A stretch of 64,000 nucleotides of DNA, taken from contig JOGW01000018.1 in assembly GCA_000721375.1 (NCBI GenBank), positions 203,367-267,366 of the forward strand, written 5' to 3'. A program made the translations under genes and the position numbers. Below the pieces are notes generated by a model, which saw nothing but the letters and a program-made list of their open reading frames with translations, ran no database searches and was not told where the DNA came from. Positions 1-9,576 of the stretch are shown in pieces. Position 1 is the stretch's first letter. Every line of letters starts with the position of its first letter. This stretch comes from Streptomyces sp. NRRL B-3428. Its GTDB lineage: Bacteria > Actinomycetota > Actinomycetes > Streptomycetales > Streptomycetaceae.

Positions 1-707
1 GCGGTACGACGGCCGGTGGCACCACGAGCGGCGGTACGGCCTCCGGCGGTGACGCGGGCGGCAGCGGTGGTCAGACCGACTTCCCGGGCAAGGAAGTCGC
101 CACCACGTTCCAGTGCAGTGCTCCCGGTCCGAGCGAGCCGCTGAACGGCAAGGCGACGATCAGCGCCAAGAAGAGCGGCGACAGTTACGACCTCACGGTC
201 AAGCTGGGCGAGGGCGTCATGAACTCGCCCGCGGATCTGCCGGCCGGTGCGATGAAGGCGTCGATGCAGCTCAAGGTGAGCGGCGACGACAACGGCTCGG
301 TCAAGGTGGTGGGCAAGGCCAACCCGGCGCCGATCAAGAGCGGTCAGCCGGTGAACCTCGAGCCCATGACCGGCAAGTACAAGCCCGGTGCCAAGGGCAA
401 GGCGAACCTCAGCCCCGGTGACATGACGATCGACGTCTCGCTCGGCGGCACGGCGATCCCGCCCATCAAGTGCAAGGCGACCAAGACGGCCGTCTCGCTC
501 ACGCTGGAGACCGAGGACGCGGGTGGCGTCGCCGGTGGCGGCGACGACGGCGGCTCCACGGCCACGGCCGGCGCGGACGGCGGCAACCTCGCCGAGACGG
601 GCGCCGAGTCCGACGGCGCCCTGCGGGCGCTCGGCCTGGTGGCTGGCACGGTGATCCTGCTGGGCGGCGCGGTCTTCACGTTCATGCCGCGGCGGCGTAC
701 GCAGTAG
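1..707 (+). CDS. Sortase-anchored cell-surface protein, C-terminal part (5' end outside window)
   Basis: The open frame runs in from the left edge (frame begins at base 3), so only about the last 234 residues are visible and the true start is missing. The visible part begins with a Gly/Thr/Ser-rich linker, followed by a probable beta-rich extracellular domain with two cysteines (TFQCSAPG and IKCKATK) that could form a disulfide. A second Gly/Thr/Ala linker follows. The C-terminus is a classic sorting signal: LAETG about 39 residues from the end, a hydrophobic stretch (LVAGTVILLGGAVFTF) and a basic tail MPRRRTQ. LAxTG is the known recognition form of class E sortases in Streptomyces, so the protein is probably linked covalently to peptidoglycan. 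The function of the extracellular domain is not recognised. A strong hairpin at 718-756 follows the gene. Confidence 0.8.
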   Translation, partial: GTTAGGTTSGGTASGGDAGGSGGQTDFPGKEVATTFQCSAPGPSEPLNGKATISAKKSGDSYDLTVKLGEGVMNSPADLPAGAMKASMQLKVSGDDNGSVKVVGKANPAPIKSGQPVNLEPMTGKYKPGAKGKANLSPGDMTIDVSLGGTAIPPIKCKATKTAVSLTLETEDAGGVAGGGDDGGSTATAGADGGNLAETGAESDGALRALGLVAGTVILLGGAVFTFMPRRRTQ

Positions 708-717
708 TTGTTGTCAC

Positions 718-756
718 GGTGCCGGGTGCTCCTCACAGCGAGGGGTGCCCGGCACC
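718..756. terminator. Bidirectional hairpin terminator
   Basis: A 17-bp stem (left arm 718-734, right arm 740-756, with three G-U wobbles) closes a 5-base loop. It lies between the convergent surface-protein gene and the alpha/beta hydrolase gene. Confidence 0.75.
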
Positions 757-777
757 TTCATGCCGGCGCAGGCGGGG

Positions 778-1623
778 TCAACCCCCGTGCTCCCGCAGCC
801 ACTTCACCACCGCACCCCGCACCGCACGCGACGACAACAGGGCCGCCCCGTGCGCAGAGCCCCGCTCCGTACGGACGGTGACGTCCTCAAGTCCCGCGCC
901 CCGCGCTGCCGATGACAGATCCCGGGAGTGCGCGGGCGGCACGAAGTCCGAGGCCGAGTGCACCAGGAACAGCGGGGCGTCGTCGGAGCCCGACACGTAC
1001 GAAGACGTGGACATCGAGAGCCACTGCTCGGGGCACGCGGACGGCGCACACCCCGCAAGCCGCCGAGCCTCTCCGCGCAGGCGCCGCTGCCGGTCGGACG
1101 CCGAGGAACGCCCCCCGTCCCGCCACGCCCGCAGCGGCGAGGCGACGGGCGACAGCGCCACCACCCCACGTACCCGCCAAGCCCCTGCCCCGTACCCGCC
1201 CGCGACGGTCGCGATCTGCCCGCCGGCGGAGGAGCCGAGGAGCAGCGGCCGCGACCCCGTATGACGCGCGACCCACTCCACCGCGGACAGGGCGTCCACC
1301 CGCTGCGCCGGCCAGAGCGCATCCGAGTTGAGCCGGTAGTCCGCGTCGTACACCCGGAAGCCCTGCCCGGCGAACCAGCGCGCCCACCGGCTCCAGTCCG
1401 GGTCATCGGCCCAGTAGCCGCCGTGCAGGATCACCAGGGGCGGGCCGTGGTCCCCGTACACCGTGATCGTCTGCCGTGCGTGCGAGCCGTACGCATACGT
1501 GCGTACGACCGGATCGGAGACGGCGACCGGAGCCATCGAGGAGGACAGCAGTCCCGCGGAGGCGAGCAGCGCGAGCAGACCGCCGCGCAGGGAGGGGCGC
1601 AAGGAGAGGCGCATGTCCCGCAT
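778..1623 (-). CDS. Secreted alpha/beta-hydrolase (BD-FAE/esterase-like)
   Basis: 281 residues from the ATG at 1623; a second ATG three codons later (1614) is equally possible. The longer upstream frame is rejected because it runs into the neighbouring transporter gene. The N-terminus looks like a signal peptide (RLSLRP then GLLALLASAGLLSSSM). The alpha/beta-hydrolase signature is complete: HGG oxyanion-hole motif at about 67-69, nucleophile elbow GSSAG with Ser132, Asp226 in SASDFVPP, and His258 in GSAHG. This layout fits the carboxylesterase/kynurenine-formamidase-like subgroup. The substrate cannot be told from the sequence. It is probably exported and acts outside the cell. It is transcribed in the same direction as the peptide transporter upstream, but a terminator-like hairpin (1664-1695) separates them. 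Confidence 0.8.
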   Translation of the reverse strand: MRDMRLSLRPSLRGGLLALLASAGLLSSSMAPVAVSDPVVRTYAYGSHARQTITVYGDHGPPLVILHGGYWADDPDWSRWARWFAGQGFRVYDADYRLNSDALWPAQRVDALSAVEWVARHTGSRPLLLGSSAGGQIATVAGGYGAGAWRVRGVVALSPVASPLRAWRDGGRSSASDRQRRLRGEARRLAGCAPSACPEQWLSMSTSSYVSGSDDAPLFLVHSASDFVPPAHSRDLSSAARGAGLEDVTVRTERGSAHGAALLSSRAVRGAVVKWLREHGG

Positions 1624-1663
1624 CGTCCACGCGCCGCGCCCATGACGCACCGGAGAAACACGA

Positions 1664-1695
1664 AGGGCCACCGCACCGAGTGGTGCGATGGCCCT
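1664..1695. terminator. Hairpin terminator after the POT transporter gene
   Basis: AGGGCCACCGCACC (1664-1677) pairs with GGTGCGATGGCCCT (1682-1695) across a 4-base loop with one mismatch. It lies just downstream of the transporter stop codon. Confidence 0.7.
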
Positions 1696-1738
1696 GCGTT
1701 CGAGTAGCGCGTACGAGACGCTCAGCTCAGGAGCTGAC

Positions 1739-3253
1739 TCAGTGGACGTCGCCCATGAGCGACTTGACCTTCTTGCGCGACATGTAGATCGCGAAGCCGG
1801 CCAGCACCGCGGCGGCGGCCTCCAGGGCGACGACGCCCTGACCGTTGAGGTCCACACCGGCGATGGCGAGCATGCCGGTCACGGAGTCACCGGCGGTGAC
1901 CGCGAGGAAGAAGACACCCATCATCTGGGAGGCGTACTTCGCGGGCGCCATCTTGGTGGTCAGGGACAGACCCACCGGGGACAGGCACAGCTCACCGAAG
2001 GTGTGCATCAGGAAGATCAGCACCAGCCACCACATGGTGACCTTGCCGTCGCCCGCCATGCCCATGGGGATCAGGAAGACGAAGAACGAGGCGCCGATGA
2101 ACAGCAGACCGATCGAGAACTTCACGACGGTGTTCGGCTCGCGGTTGCGCTTGGCGAGCGCCAGCCACATCGCGGCGAAGATCGGCGCGAAGATCATGAC
2201 GAACAGCGGGTTCAGGGACTGGAACAGCGTGTTGGGCATCTCCCAGCCGAACAGCGAGCGCTCGGTGGAGTTGCTGCCGAACAGCGACAGCGTCGACGCA
2301 CCCTGGTCGTAGATCATCCAGAACACGGCCGCGGCCACGAAGAACCAGATGAACGCGGTCATCTTGGTCTGCTCTTCGCCGGTCAGGTCCTTGTCGCGCT
2401 TGATGCGGGCGATCACGGCGATCGGAACGATCAGACCGATGACGGTGATCGGGAGCAGCGCCCAGTTGAGGGTCAGGTCCCAGATGCCGGTGATGCCGAC
2501 GAGCAGGTAGAACACGGCGACGACGGCGATGGAGGCCAGCGTCTTCGTGATGACGGCGCGCTTCTCGGGGGCCGTCAGCGGGTTCGGGACCTTGTTGGAC
2601 TCGGCCGACAGGTGGCGCGAGCCGATCATGAACTGGATGGCGCCGAGCGCCATACCGACGGCCGCGAGACCGAAGCCCAGGTGCCAGTTGACCTTCTCGC
2701 CGAGGATGCCGATCGCGAACGGAGCGGCGAAGGCACCGAGGTTGATGCCCATGTAGAAGATCGTGAAGCCGGCGTCGCGACGCGGGTCCTTCGGGTCGGC
2801 GTACAGCTGGCCGACCATCGTGGAGATGTTGGCCTTGAGCAGACCGGAGCCGACCGCGACGAGCGCGAGACCGACGAAGAACATGCCCTGCGAAGGCAGC
2901 GCCAGGCAGACGTGACCGGCGACGATCACGACGCTGGCGATGGCCACCGTCTTGCGGGCGCCCCAGACACGGTCACCGAACCAGCCGCCGGGGAGCGTGA
3001 AGAGGTACACGACCGACACGTAGACCGAGTAGATCGCCGTCGCCGCGGCCGCCGTGTAGGCGAGGCCGCCGCCCTGGGAGCCGGTCGCGGCGTCTGCGCC
3101 ACCGGAGACCAAGTAGAGCACCAGAAGTGCGCGCATGCCGTAGTAGGAGAAGCGCTCCCACATCTCGGTCATGAAAAGTGTGGCCAGGCCGCGGGGGTGG
3201 CCGAAGAAGGTCTTCTCGCCGATGGCGGAAGGCTTCGTCAGGCTGGACGCCAT
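1739..3253 (-). CDS. POT/PTR2-family proton-coupled peptide transporter
   Basis: 504 residues, starting at the ATG at 3253 (MASSLTKPS), which has an AAGGA ribosome site about 6 bases upstream. The longer open frame to 3484 lacks this and has no family similarity. The N-terminal signature EMWERFSYYGMRALLVLYL in helix 1 contains the ExxER motif of proton-dependent oligopeptide transporters (PTR2/POT, major facilitator superfamily). About 12-14 hydrophobic helices follow, and the length is usual for bacterial POT proteins. It should import di- and tripeptides with protons across the cytoplasmic membrane. It stands alone; the two-component regulator genes diverge from it across a 500-base gap, so they could share regulation, but nothing in the sequence proves this. 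Confidence 0.9.
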   Translation of the reverse strand: MASSLTKPSAIGEKTFFGHPRGLATLFMTEMWERFSYYGMRALLVLYLVSGGADAATGSQGGGLAYTAAAATAIYSVYVSVVYLFTLPGGWFGDRVWGARKTVAIASVVIVAGHVCLALPSQGMFFVGLALVAVGSGLLKANISTMVGQLYADPKDPRRDAGFTIFYMGINLGAFAAPFAIGILGEKVNWHLGFGLAAVGMALGAIQFMIGSRHLSAESNKVPNPLTAPEKRAVITKTLASIAVVAVFYLLVGITGIWDLTLNWALLPITVIGLIVPIAVIARIKRDKDLTGEEQTKMTAFIWFFVAAAVFWMIYDQGASTLSLFGSNSTERSLFGWEMPNTLFQSLNPLFVMIFAPIFAAMWLALAKRNREPNTVVKFSIGLLFIGASFFVFLIPMGMAGDGKVTMWWLVLIFLMHTFGELCLSPVGLSLTTKMAPAKYASQMMGVFFLAVTAGDSVTGMLAIAGVDLNGQGVVALEAAAAVLAGFAIYMSRKKVKSLMGDVH

Positions 3254-3755
3254 GGTCGTTCCTTGCTCGTGCGGGACGCGCTTCATGAGCGTGATGCGCG
3301 CCCGGTGGGGGGTGGCCGGCACCGGCACACCACAGCTCACCCCCACGCCCGAGGGGGCCTCGTTCCTTGCGGTAACGAAGAAGAGAGCTGAGCGCTCCGG
3401 GATCCACGCCCCTGCGCTTCGTCGCGCAAGGGGCCCGGCCCATAGGTCAATCACTAAAGGCTGCGGTGCAGCCTCATCCCGCATAAGAGACTTTCGGCTG
3501 ATTCAGGGGGCCGAAAGTCCCATCTGGGGTTATAGGCGTTCGGCCACCATAAGGAGATTAAGGGCGCGTATGGAAGGATTTGAGAGCTGGATCACAAGCG
3601 CTGATGGAACCGAACCGGCAATTCGAAGGCAACTTACGAGAAACGCCACCAGTCTCGCAGGTCCCACAGCATTCGGAACCATCGCCTCCGCCGAGCTGAG
3701 GGAGGCATGCGGGATGCCCGTATCCCTGCAGCCCCAGCCGACTACCATCAGGGCC
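3254..3755. promoter_or_regulatory. Divergent intergenic region with two inverted repeats
   Basis: 502 bases between the POT gene and the response-regulator gene. It is visibly less GC-rich than its surroundings. AGGCTGC-GGT-GCAGCCT (3458-3474) is a tight hairpin on the POT side, and CTTTCGGC (3491-3498) with GCCGAAAG (3510-3517) is an 8-bp inverted repeat with an 11-base spacer that could be an operator. An AAGGAG (3551-3556) and an AAGGG (3560-3564) precede an ATG at 3570 that is in frame with the response regulator. The stretch 3570-3755 has coding-unlike third positions, so it is treated as leader. Confidence 0.45.
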
Positions 3756-4433
<678 letters not shown>

Positions 4434-4455
4434 CCAAGGGGCCGATACGGGGGGT

Positions 4456-4475
4456 GCCAGGGGATCCGCCCTGGC
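4456..4475 (+). promoter_or_regulatory. Intercistronic hairpin between regulator and kinase
   Basis: GCCAGGG (4456-4462) pairs with CCCTGGC (4469-4475) around a 6-base loop in the 92-base gap between the two genes. It is short, so it may partly attenuate transcription or protect the upstream message rather than end the operon. Confidence 0.35.
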
Positions 4476-4525
4476 GCCGGGGGTATCCGCCCCTGTGAAC
4501 CCCCTCGTACCGAAAGGTCCACGTC

Positions 4526-5794
4526 TTGCGCCGCCGACTCATCAACTCGACCCTCGCCGTCGTGCTCGTGGTGATCGCCGTCTTCGGGGTCTCCCTCGTC
4601 ATCGTGGAGACCCGGACGATCACCACGAGTGCCCAGGAGCGCGTGGACTCCGAGGCGGTGCGGCTCGCCTCGATCGTGGACTCGCGTCTGCTCGGCCATG
4701 AGGAGATCACCGCCAAGGTCCTCGGCGACCAGGTGGACAGCGAACGGTTCGCCCTGATCGAGATCCCCGGCCGCGACCCCATCGAGATCGGCGAGCGCCC
4801 GGCCGGCGACGTCATCCAGGCCACGGAGAGGGGCGAACAGGGCGAGACCGTCACGGTCCAGGAGCCCCGCTCCTCCGTGACCAACGAGGTCTGGCGCACC
4901 CTCCTCATGATCGGCGCCGTCGCGACCCTCGCCGTGATCGCCGCGGTCCTGCTCGCCGTACGCCAGGCCAACCGTCTCGCCTCCCCGCTCACCGACCTCG
5001 CCGAGACCGCCGAACGCCTCGGCTCCGGCGACCCGCGCCCACGCCACAAGAGGTACGGCGTCCCGGAGCTCGACCGCGTCGCCGACGTACTGGACTCCTC
5101 CGCCGAGCGCATCGCCCGCATGCTGACCGCCGAGCGCCGTCTCGCGGCCGACGCCTCGCACCAGCTCCGTACGCCCCTGACCGCACTCTCCATGCGCCTT
5201 GAGGAGATCACCGTCACGGACGACCCGGACACGGTGAAGGAGGAGGCCACCATCGCGCTCGCCCAGGTGGAGCGCCTCACCGACGTCGTGGAGCGGCTGC
5301 TCACCAACTCCCGCGATCCGCGTACCGGTTCGGCCGTCGCCTTCGACCTCGACGAGGTGGTCAAGCAGCAGCTGGAGGAGTGGCGCCCCGCCTACCGCAG
5401 CGCGGGCCGCGCCATCGTGCACTCCGGGAAGCAGAACCTGCAGGCCGTCGGCACCCCGGGCGCGGTCGCCCAGGTGCTCGCGGCCCTGATCGAGAACTCC
5501 CTGATGCACGGCGGCGGAACGGTCGCCCTGCGCACCCGCGTCGCCGCGAACCAGGCGGTCATCGAGGTCACCGACGAGGGCCCCGGAGTCACCTCCGAGC
5601 TCGGTACGCGGATCTTCGAGCGCGCCATCAGCGGCCGCAACTCCACCGGCATCGGACTCGCGGTGGCCCGCGACCTGGCGGAGGCGGACGGCGGACGTCT
5701 GGAGATGCTGCAGGCCCAGCCGCCGGTCTTCGGGCTCTTCCTGTCGCGCACGCCCCCCGGGCCGGAGGTCGAGGAGCAGCGCACCGTCAGGTGA
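4526..5794 (+). CDS. Membrane sensor histidine kinase
   Basis: 422 residues from a TTG start with a GAAAGG ribosome site a few bases upstream. Helix 1 is at about 10-28 and helix 2 at about 124-145, enclosing a small extracellular domain of about 95 residues. A HAMP linker follows (about 146-200). The HisKA phospho-acceptor is H212 in DASHQLRTPLTAL. The ATPase domain has an N-box (IENSLMHGG, N324), a G1 box (DEGPGV) and a G2-like box (STGIGLAVA). It should phosphorylate the response regulator encoded immediately upstream. The sensor domain is not recognised, so the stimulus is unknown. The 3' end converges on the GtrA gene 29 bases away. Confidence 0.93.
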   Translation: MRRRLINSTLAVVLVVIAVFGVSLVIVETRTITTSAQERVDSEAVRLASIVDSRLLGHEEITAKVLGDQVDSERFALIEIPGRDPIEIGERPAGDVIQATERGEQGETVTVQEPRSSVTNEVWRTLLMIGAVATLAVIAAVLLAVRQANRLASPLTDLAETAERLGSGDPRPRHKRYGVPELDRVADVLDSSAERIARMLTAERRLAADASHQLRTPLTALSMRLEEITVTDDPDTVKEEATIALAQVERLTDVVERLLTNSRDPRTGSAVAFDLDEVVKQQLEEWRPAYRSAGRAIVHSGKQNLQAVGTPGAVAQVLAALIENSLMHGGGTVALRTRVAANQAVIEVTDEGPGVTSELGTRIFERAISGRNSTGIGLAVARDLAEADGGRLEMLQAQPPVFGLFLSRTPPGPEVEEQRTVR

Positions 5795-5823
5795 GCGCCG
5801 CCCTCAAGCGGCTCTCAGCCGGC

Positions 5824-6324
5824 TCAGCGCCGGGCGCGCTCGGGCGCGGGGTCGTCCAGGAACGATTCCGCGCTGGCCACGGCCTCACGGGCGGGCAGGG
5901 TCTTGAACACCCAGGTGCGATACGACCAGAACCGGAACAGCGTCGCGATCCCGATGCCGACGAACTTGAACACGTTGGACTGCAGCTGGCTGTCCCAGCC
6001 GAACCCGTACGTGGCCGCGTACAGCACACCGTTCTCGATCACGAGCCCGACGATCGAGAAGAGCAGGAAGAGCGTCATCTCCTTGGCGCGGCTGCTCTTG
6101 TCCCGGTCGCGGTAGGTGAAGTACCGGAAGCCGACGTAGTTGCAGCAGATCGCCACGGCCGTCGCGAGCACCGAGGCACGCACCACCGGGATGTCGGTCG
6201 TGTGCCGCAGCAGGTTGAAGACACCGAGGTTGACCGCCATGCCGATGCCGCCCACGGCACCGAACTTCGCGATCTCCCGCCAGAGCTGATCCAGTTGTGC
6301 GCGCAGTGCGCCACGCTCACTCAT
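5824..6324 (-). CDS. GtrA-family membrane protein
   Basis: 166 residues starting MSERGALRAQLDQLWREIAKFG, with four predicted helices and the GtrA pattern (FGAVGGIGMAVNLGVFNLL, CNYVGFRYFTYRD, RFWSYRTWVF). GtrA-type proteins are thought to help move lipid-linked sugars across the membrane or to partner with glycosyltransferases; the exact activity is unproven. It diverges from purK. A GtrA gene next to purK is also found in Mycobacterium (Rv3277 beside purK), so the neighbourhood is ancient even though the functional link is unclear. Confidence 0.85.
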   Translation of the reverse strand: MSERGALRAQLDQLWREIAKFGAVGGIGMAVNLGVFNLLRHTTDIPVVRASVLATAVAICCNYVGFRYFTYRDRDKSSRAKEMTLFLLFSIVGLVIENGVLYAATYGFGWDSQLQSNVFKFVGIGIATLFRFWSYRTWVFKTLPAREAVASAESFLDDPAPERARR

Positions 6325-6508
6325 GGTGATCGGTCAGCCCCGTTCGGTCGTTGTTCCCCCGCATGGTCGGTCGATCCATGCTAACCAGCGCGCAGCGGCT
6401 GCGCTGCCGCAGGAGGGTGCCGGGCGCCGAGAGGCCCCTGAGTCGTGTGAGATGTGACGCAGGACTCGTAGGTCTTCACGTATCCGGGGGCCCCTTACCC
6501 TGGAGGAT

Positions 6509-7648
6509 GTGACGTTTCCGGTAGTCGGCATGGTCGGCGGTGGGCAGCTCGCGCGTATGACGCACGAAGCAGGCATCCCGCTCGGCATCCAGTTCAAGCT
6601 CCTCAGTGACACCCCCACGGATTCCGCGGCCCAGGTCGTCGGCGAAGTCGTCATCGGCGACTACCGCGACCTGGACACGCTGCGTGACTTCGCGCGCGGC
6701 TGTGACGTGATCACCTTCGACCACGAGCACGTACCGCTCGAGCATCTGCGCGCCCTGGAGGCGGACGGCATCGCCGTACGTCCGGGCCCGGACGCCCTGC
6801 GGTACGCGCAGGACAAGGGCGCCATGCGCGAGCGCCTCACCGCGCTCGGCGCACCCTGCCCGCGCCACCGCATCGTGCGTGACGTGGCGGATGTCGTGGC
6901 TTTCGCCGAAGAAGGCGAAGGCTTCCCGGTCATCCTCAAGACCGTGCGCGGTGGTTACGACGGCAAGGGCGTGTGGTTCGTACGCTCCGAGGCCGAGGCC
7001 GCTGACCCCTTCAAGGCCGGCGTCCCGGTGCTCGCCGAGGAGAAGGTCGATTTCGTACGGGAGTTGGCGGCCGATGTCGTCCGCTCGCCGCACGGCCAGG
7101 CGGTCGCGTACCCGGTCGTGGAGTCCCGCCAGGTCGACGGCGTCTGCGACACGGTGATCGCACCCGCGCCCTCCCTCTCCGAGCAGCTCGCGGGAACCGC
7201 ACAGGAACTGGCCCTGCGCATCGCCGACGAACTCGGCGTCGTCGGCCACCTCGCCGTCGAGCTCTTCGAGACGCGCGACGGCCGGATCCTGGTCAACGAG
7301 CTTGCGATGCGCCCGCACAACTCCGGTCACTGGACGATGGACGGCGCCGTGACCTCCCAGTTCGCCAACCACGTACGTGCCGTGCTGGATCTGCCGCTCG
7401 GCGACCCGCGCCCGCGCGCGAAGTGGACCGTGATGGCCAACGTCCTCGGCGGCGACTACCCGGACATGTACTCCGCGTATCTGCACTGCATGGCCCGCGA
7501 CCCGCAGCTCAAGATCCATATGTACGGCAAGGACGTGAAGCCCGGCCGCAAGGTCGGTCATGTGAACACCTACGGCGACGACTTGGACGATGTGCTGGAG
7601 CGCGCATCGCACGCCGCCGGCTACTTGCGAGGAACGATCACCGAATGA
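6509..7648 (+). CDS. purK: N5-carboxyaminoimidazole ribonucleotide synthase PurK
   Basis: 379 residues from a GTG start; the GGAGG at 6502-6506 leaves only 2 bases before the GTG, unusually tight spacing. The N-terminus [17 protein letters not shown] carries the GGGQL nucleotide-binding loop of PurK. ATP-grasp features follow ([26 protein letters not shown]). The enzyme uses ATP and bicarbonate to carboxylate aminoimidazole ribonucleotide in purine synthesis, handing the product to PurE. Its stop codon overlaps the purE start (ATGA), so the two are translationally coupled. Confidence 0.96.
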   Translation: MTFPVVGMVGGGQLARMTHEAGIPLGIQFKLLSDTPTDSAAQVVGEVVIGDYRDLDTLRDFARGCDVITFDHEHVPLEHLRALEADGIAVRPGPDALRYAQDKGAMRERLTALGAPCPRHRIVRDVADVVAFAEEGEGFPVILKTVRGGYDGKGVWFVRSEAEAADPFKAGVPVLAEEKVDFVRELAADVVRSPHGQAVAYPVVESRQVDGVCDTVIAPAPSLSEQLAGTAQELALRIADELGVVGHLAVELFETRDGRILVNELAMRPHNSGHWTMDGAVTSQFANHVRAVLDLPLGDPRPRAKWTVMANVLGGDYPDMYSAYLHCMARDPQLKIHMYGKDVKPGRKVGHVNTYGDDLDDVLERASHAAGYLRGTITE

Positions 7649-8184
7649 GTACCGCACCTGCTCAGGGCCCCGTTGTCGGCATCGTCATGGGGTCCGACTC
7701 GGACTGGCCCGTGATGGAGGCGGCCGCGCAGGCGCTCGCCGAGTTCGAGATCCCCTACGAGGTCGATGTCGTCTCCGCGCACCGGATGCCGCGCGAGATG
7801 ATCGCGTACGGCGAGGAGGCGGCGGACCGCGGCCTCAAGGCGATCATCGCGGGCGCCGGGGGAGCGGCCCATCTGCCGGGCATGCTCGCCTCGGTGACCC
7901 CGCTGCCGGTGATCGGTGTGCCCGTACCGCTGAAGTACCTGGACGGCATGGACTCCCTGATGTCCATCGTGCAGATGCCGGCCGGAGTCCCGGTCGCCAC
8001 GGTCTCGGTGGCGGGTGCGCGCAACGCGGGTCTGCTCGCGGCGCGCATGCTCGCCGCGCACGACCCCGAACTGCTCGCCCGTATGCGGGAGTTCCAGCAG
8101 GAGCTCAACGAGCAGGCCACCGAGAAGGGCCGACGCCTGCGGGCCAAGGCCGAGGGCAACGGAGCGTTCGGCTTCGGCAAGTAG
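7645..8184 (+). CDS. purE: N5-carboxyaminoimidazole ribonucleotide mutase PurE
   Basis: 179 residues, starting [20 protein letters not shown]; the ATG overlaps the purK stop by four bases. Class I PurE motifs are intact: [15 protein letters not shown] (catalytic His46) and [15 protein letters not shown]. It moves the carboxyl group from N5 to C4 of the imidazole ring, the step after PurK. Confidence 0.97.
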   Translation: MSTAPAQGPVVGIVMGSDSDWPVMEAAAQALAEFEIPYEVDVVSAHRMPREMIAYGEEAADRGLKAIIAGAGGAAHLPGMLASVTPLPVIGVPVPLKYLDGMDSLMSIVQMPAGVPVATVSVAGARNAGLLAARMLAAHDPELLARMREFQQELNEQATEKGRRLRAKAEGNGAFGFGK

Positions 8185-8207
8185 TCCGTTCCTCCTGATG
8201 AGAGGGC

Positions 8208-8233
8208 TGCCCCCAGCGGTTACGTTGGGGGCA
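8208..8233 (+). promoter_or_regulatory. Hairpin reaching the dipeptidase start codon
   Basis: TGCCCCCA (8208-8215) pairs with TGGGGGCA (8226-8233) across 10 bases. The right arm includes the G-run that would serve as ribosome site and ends on the A of the ATG at 8233. It may end purE transcription, limit dipeptidase translation, or both. Confidence 0.4.
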
Positions 8234-9450
8234 TGACTTCCCCTTCTTCGGACGCCGCCTTTTCCGCGTATCTCTCCCAGGCGCTCGACCTGCTCGCCGA
8301 ACACCCCGTCGTCGACGGTCACAACGATCTGCCCTGGGCGCTGCGCGAGACCGTGCGCTACGACCTCGCGCAGCGCGACATCGCGGGCGATCTGCGCGGC
8401 CGGCTGCACACGGACCTCCCGCGGCTGCGGGCCGGTGGTGTGGGTGCGCAGTTCTGGTCGGTGTACGTGCGCAGCGACATGGCGGGCGAGGACGCGGTCA
8501 GCGCGACCCTCGAACAGATCGACTGCGTCGACCAGTTGCTGGCCGCGTATCCGAAGGACCTGGTCCGCGCGCTGACCGCGGACGACATGGAGAAGGCCCG
8601 CGGCGAAGGCCGTATCGCCTCCCTGAAGGGCGCCGAGGGCGGCCACTCCATCAACAACTCCCTCGCCACGCTCCGTGCTCTGCACACGCTCGGCGTGCGC
8701 TACATGACCCTCACGCACAACGACAACATCGCGTGGGCGGACTCGGCGACCGACGAGCCGGGCGTCGGCGGGCTCTCGGCCTTCGGCCGCGAGGTGGTCC
8801 GCGAGATGAACCGCACCGGCATGCTCGTCGACCTGTCCCACGTAGCTGCCTCGACGATGCGCGACGCACTCGCCACGACCTCGGCGCCGGTGATCTTCTC
8901 GCACTCCTCGTCCCGCGCGGTGTGCGACCACCCGCGCAACATCCCGGACGACGTCCTGGCGCAGCTCCCCGCGAACGGGGGCGTGGCCATGGCCACCTTC
9001 GTGCCGAAGTTCATCCTGCCCGCGGCCGTGGCCTGGACGCAGGCGGCGGACGAGAACATGCGCGCGCACGGCCGCCACCACCTGGACACCACCCCCGAGG
9101 CGATGGAGATCCACCGCGCCTTCGAGGCGGCGAACCCGCGGCCGATCGCCACGGTCTCGACCGTCGCCGACCACCTCGACCACATGCGCGAGGTCGCCGG
9201 CATCGACCACATCGGCATCGGCGGCGACTACGACGGCACGGCCTTCACGCCCTCGGGCCTGGACGACGTGGCCGGCTACCCGAACCTGATCGCCGAGCTG
9301 CTGCGCCGCGCCTGGTCGGCGGCCGACCTCGCGAAGCTGACGTGGTCGAACGCGGTGCGAGTACTGAGGGACGCGGAGTCGGTGGCTCGGGACCTCCAGT
9401 CCCGGCGGGGGCCGTCGAACGCGACGCTGGAGTCCCTGGACGGCAAGTGA
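8233..9450 (+). CDS. Renal-type (membrane) dipeptidase, peptidase family M19
   Basis: 405 residues. All metal-centre residues of family M19 are visible: H30 and D32 in DGHNDLPW, bridging E135 in KGAEGG, H203 in VDLSHVA, H224 with R228 in [10 protein letters not shown], and D332 in GGDYDG. The family hydrolyses dipeptides, including those with a D-residue at the C-terminal position, with two zinc ions. The S. coelicolor neighbour of this type, Sco3058, is a structurally studied close bacterial relative of human renal dipeptidase. There is no signal peptide, so it is probably cytoplasmic and may recycle peptidoglycan or antibiotic-derived dipeptides. A paralogue with lost ligands follows in the same direction 126 bases downstream. 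Confidence 0.95.
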   Translation: MTSPSSDAAFSAYLSQALDLLAEHPVVDGHNDLPWALRETVRYDLAQRDIAGDLRGRLHTDLPRLRAGGVGAQFWSVYVRSDMAGEDAVSATLEQIDCVDQLLAAYPKDLVRALTADDMEKARGEGRIASLKGAEGGHSINNSLATLRALHTLGVRYMTLTHNDNIAWADSATDEPGVGGLSAFGREVVREMNRTGMLVDLSHVAASTMRDALATTSAPVIFSHSSSRAVCDHPRNIPDDVLAQLPANGGVAMATFVPKFILPAAVAWTQAADENMRAHGRHHLDTTPEAMEIHRAFEAANPRPIATVSTVADHLDHMREVAGIDHIGIGGDYDGTAFTPSGLDDVAGYPNLIAELLRRAWSAADLAKLTWSNAVRVLRDAESVARDLQSRRGPSNATLESLDGK

Positions 9451-9465
9451 ACCCTCGGGGGTACC

Positions 9466-9480
9466 GGGGGCGGAGCCCCC
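9466..9480. repeat. GC-rich hairpin element (GGGGGC-GGA-GCCCCC)
   Basis: A short perfect hairpin after the dipeptidase stop. A near-identical GGGGC-GGA-GCCCC element sits at 37506-37518, also just after a stop codon. This looks like the small intergenic hairpin repeat that is common in Streptomyces genomes; it may act as a terminator. Confidence 0.5.
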
Positions 9481-9576
9481 GCGGGCCGTTGCGTCTGCGG
9501 TGGGCCCCCGCACCTCACACCCGCACCCTCATGTCACGGTGGGCGATACGCGCCCCCCACGTGACCGGAGCCCCCG

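Noticed and set aside
1688..3391. 567-residue plus-strand open frame opposite the POT transporter
   Set aside because: It is antisense to a gene with clear motifs; its composition is Asp/Gly/Arg/His-rich without domains.
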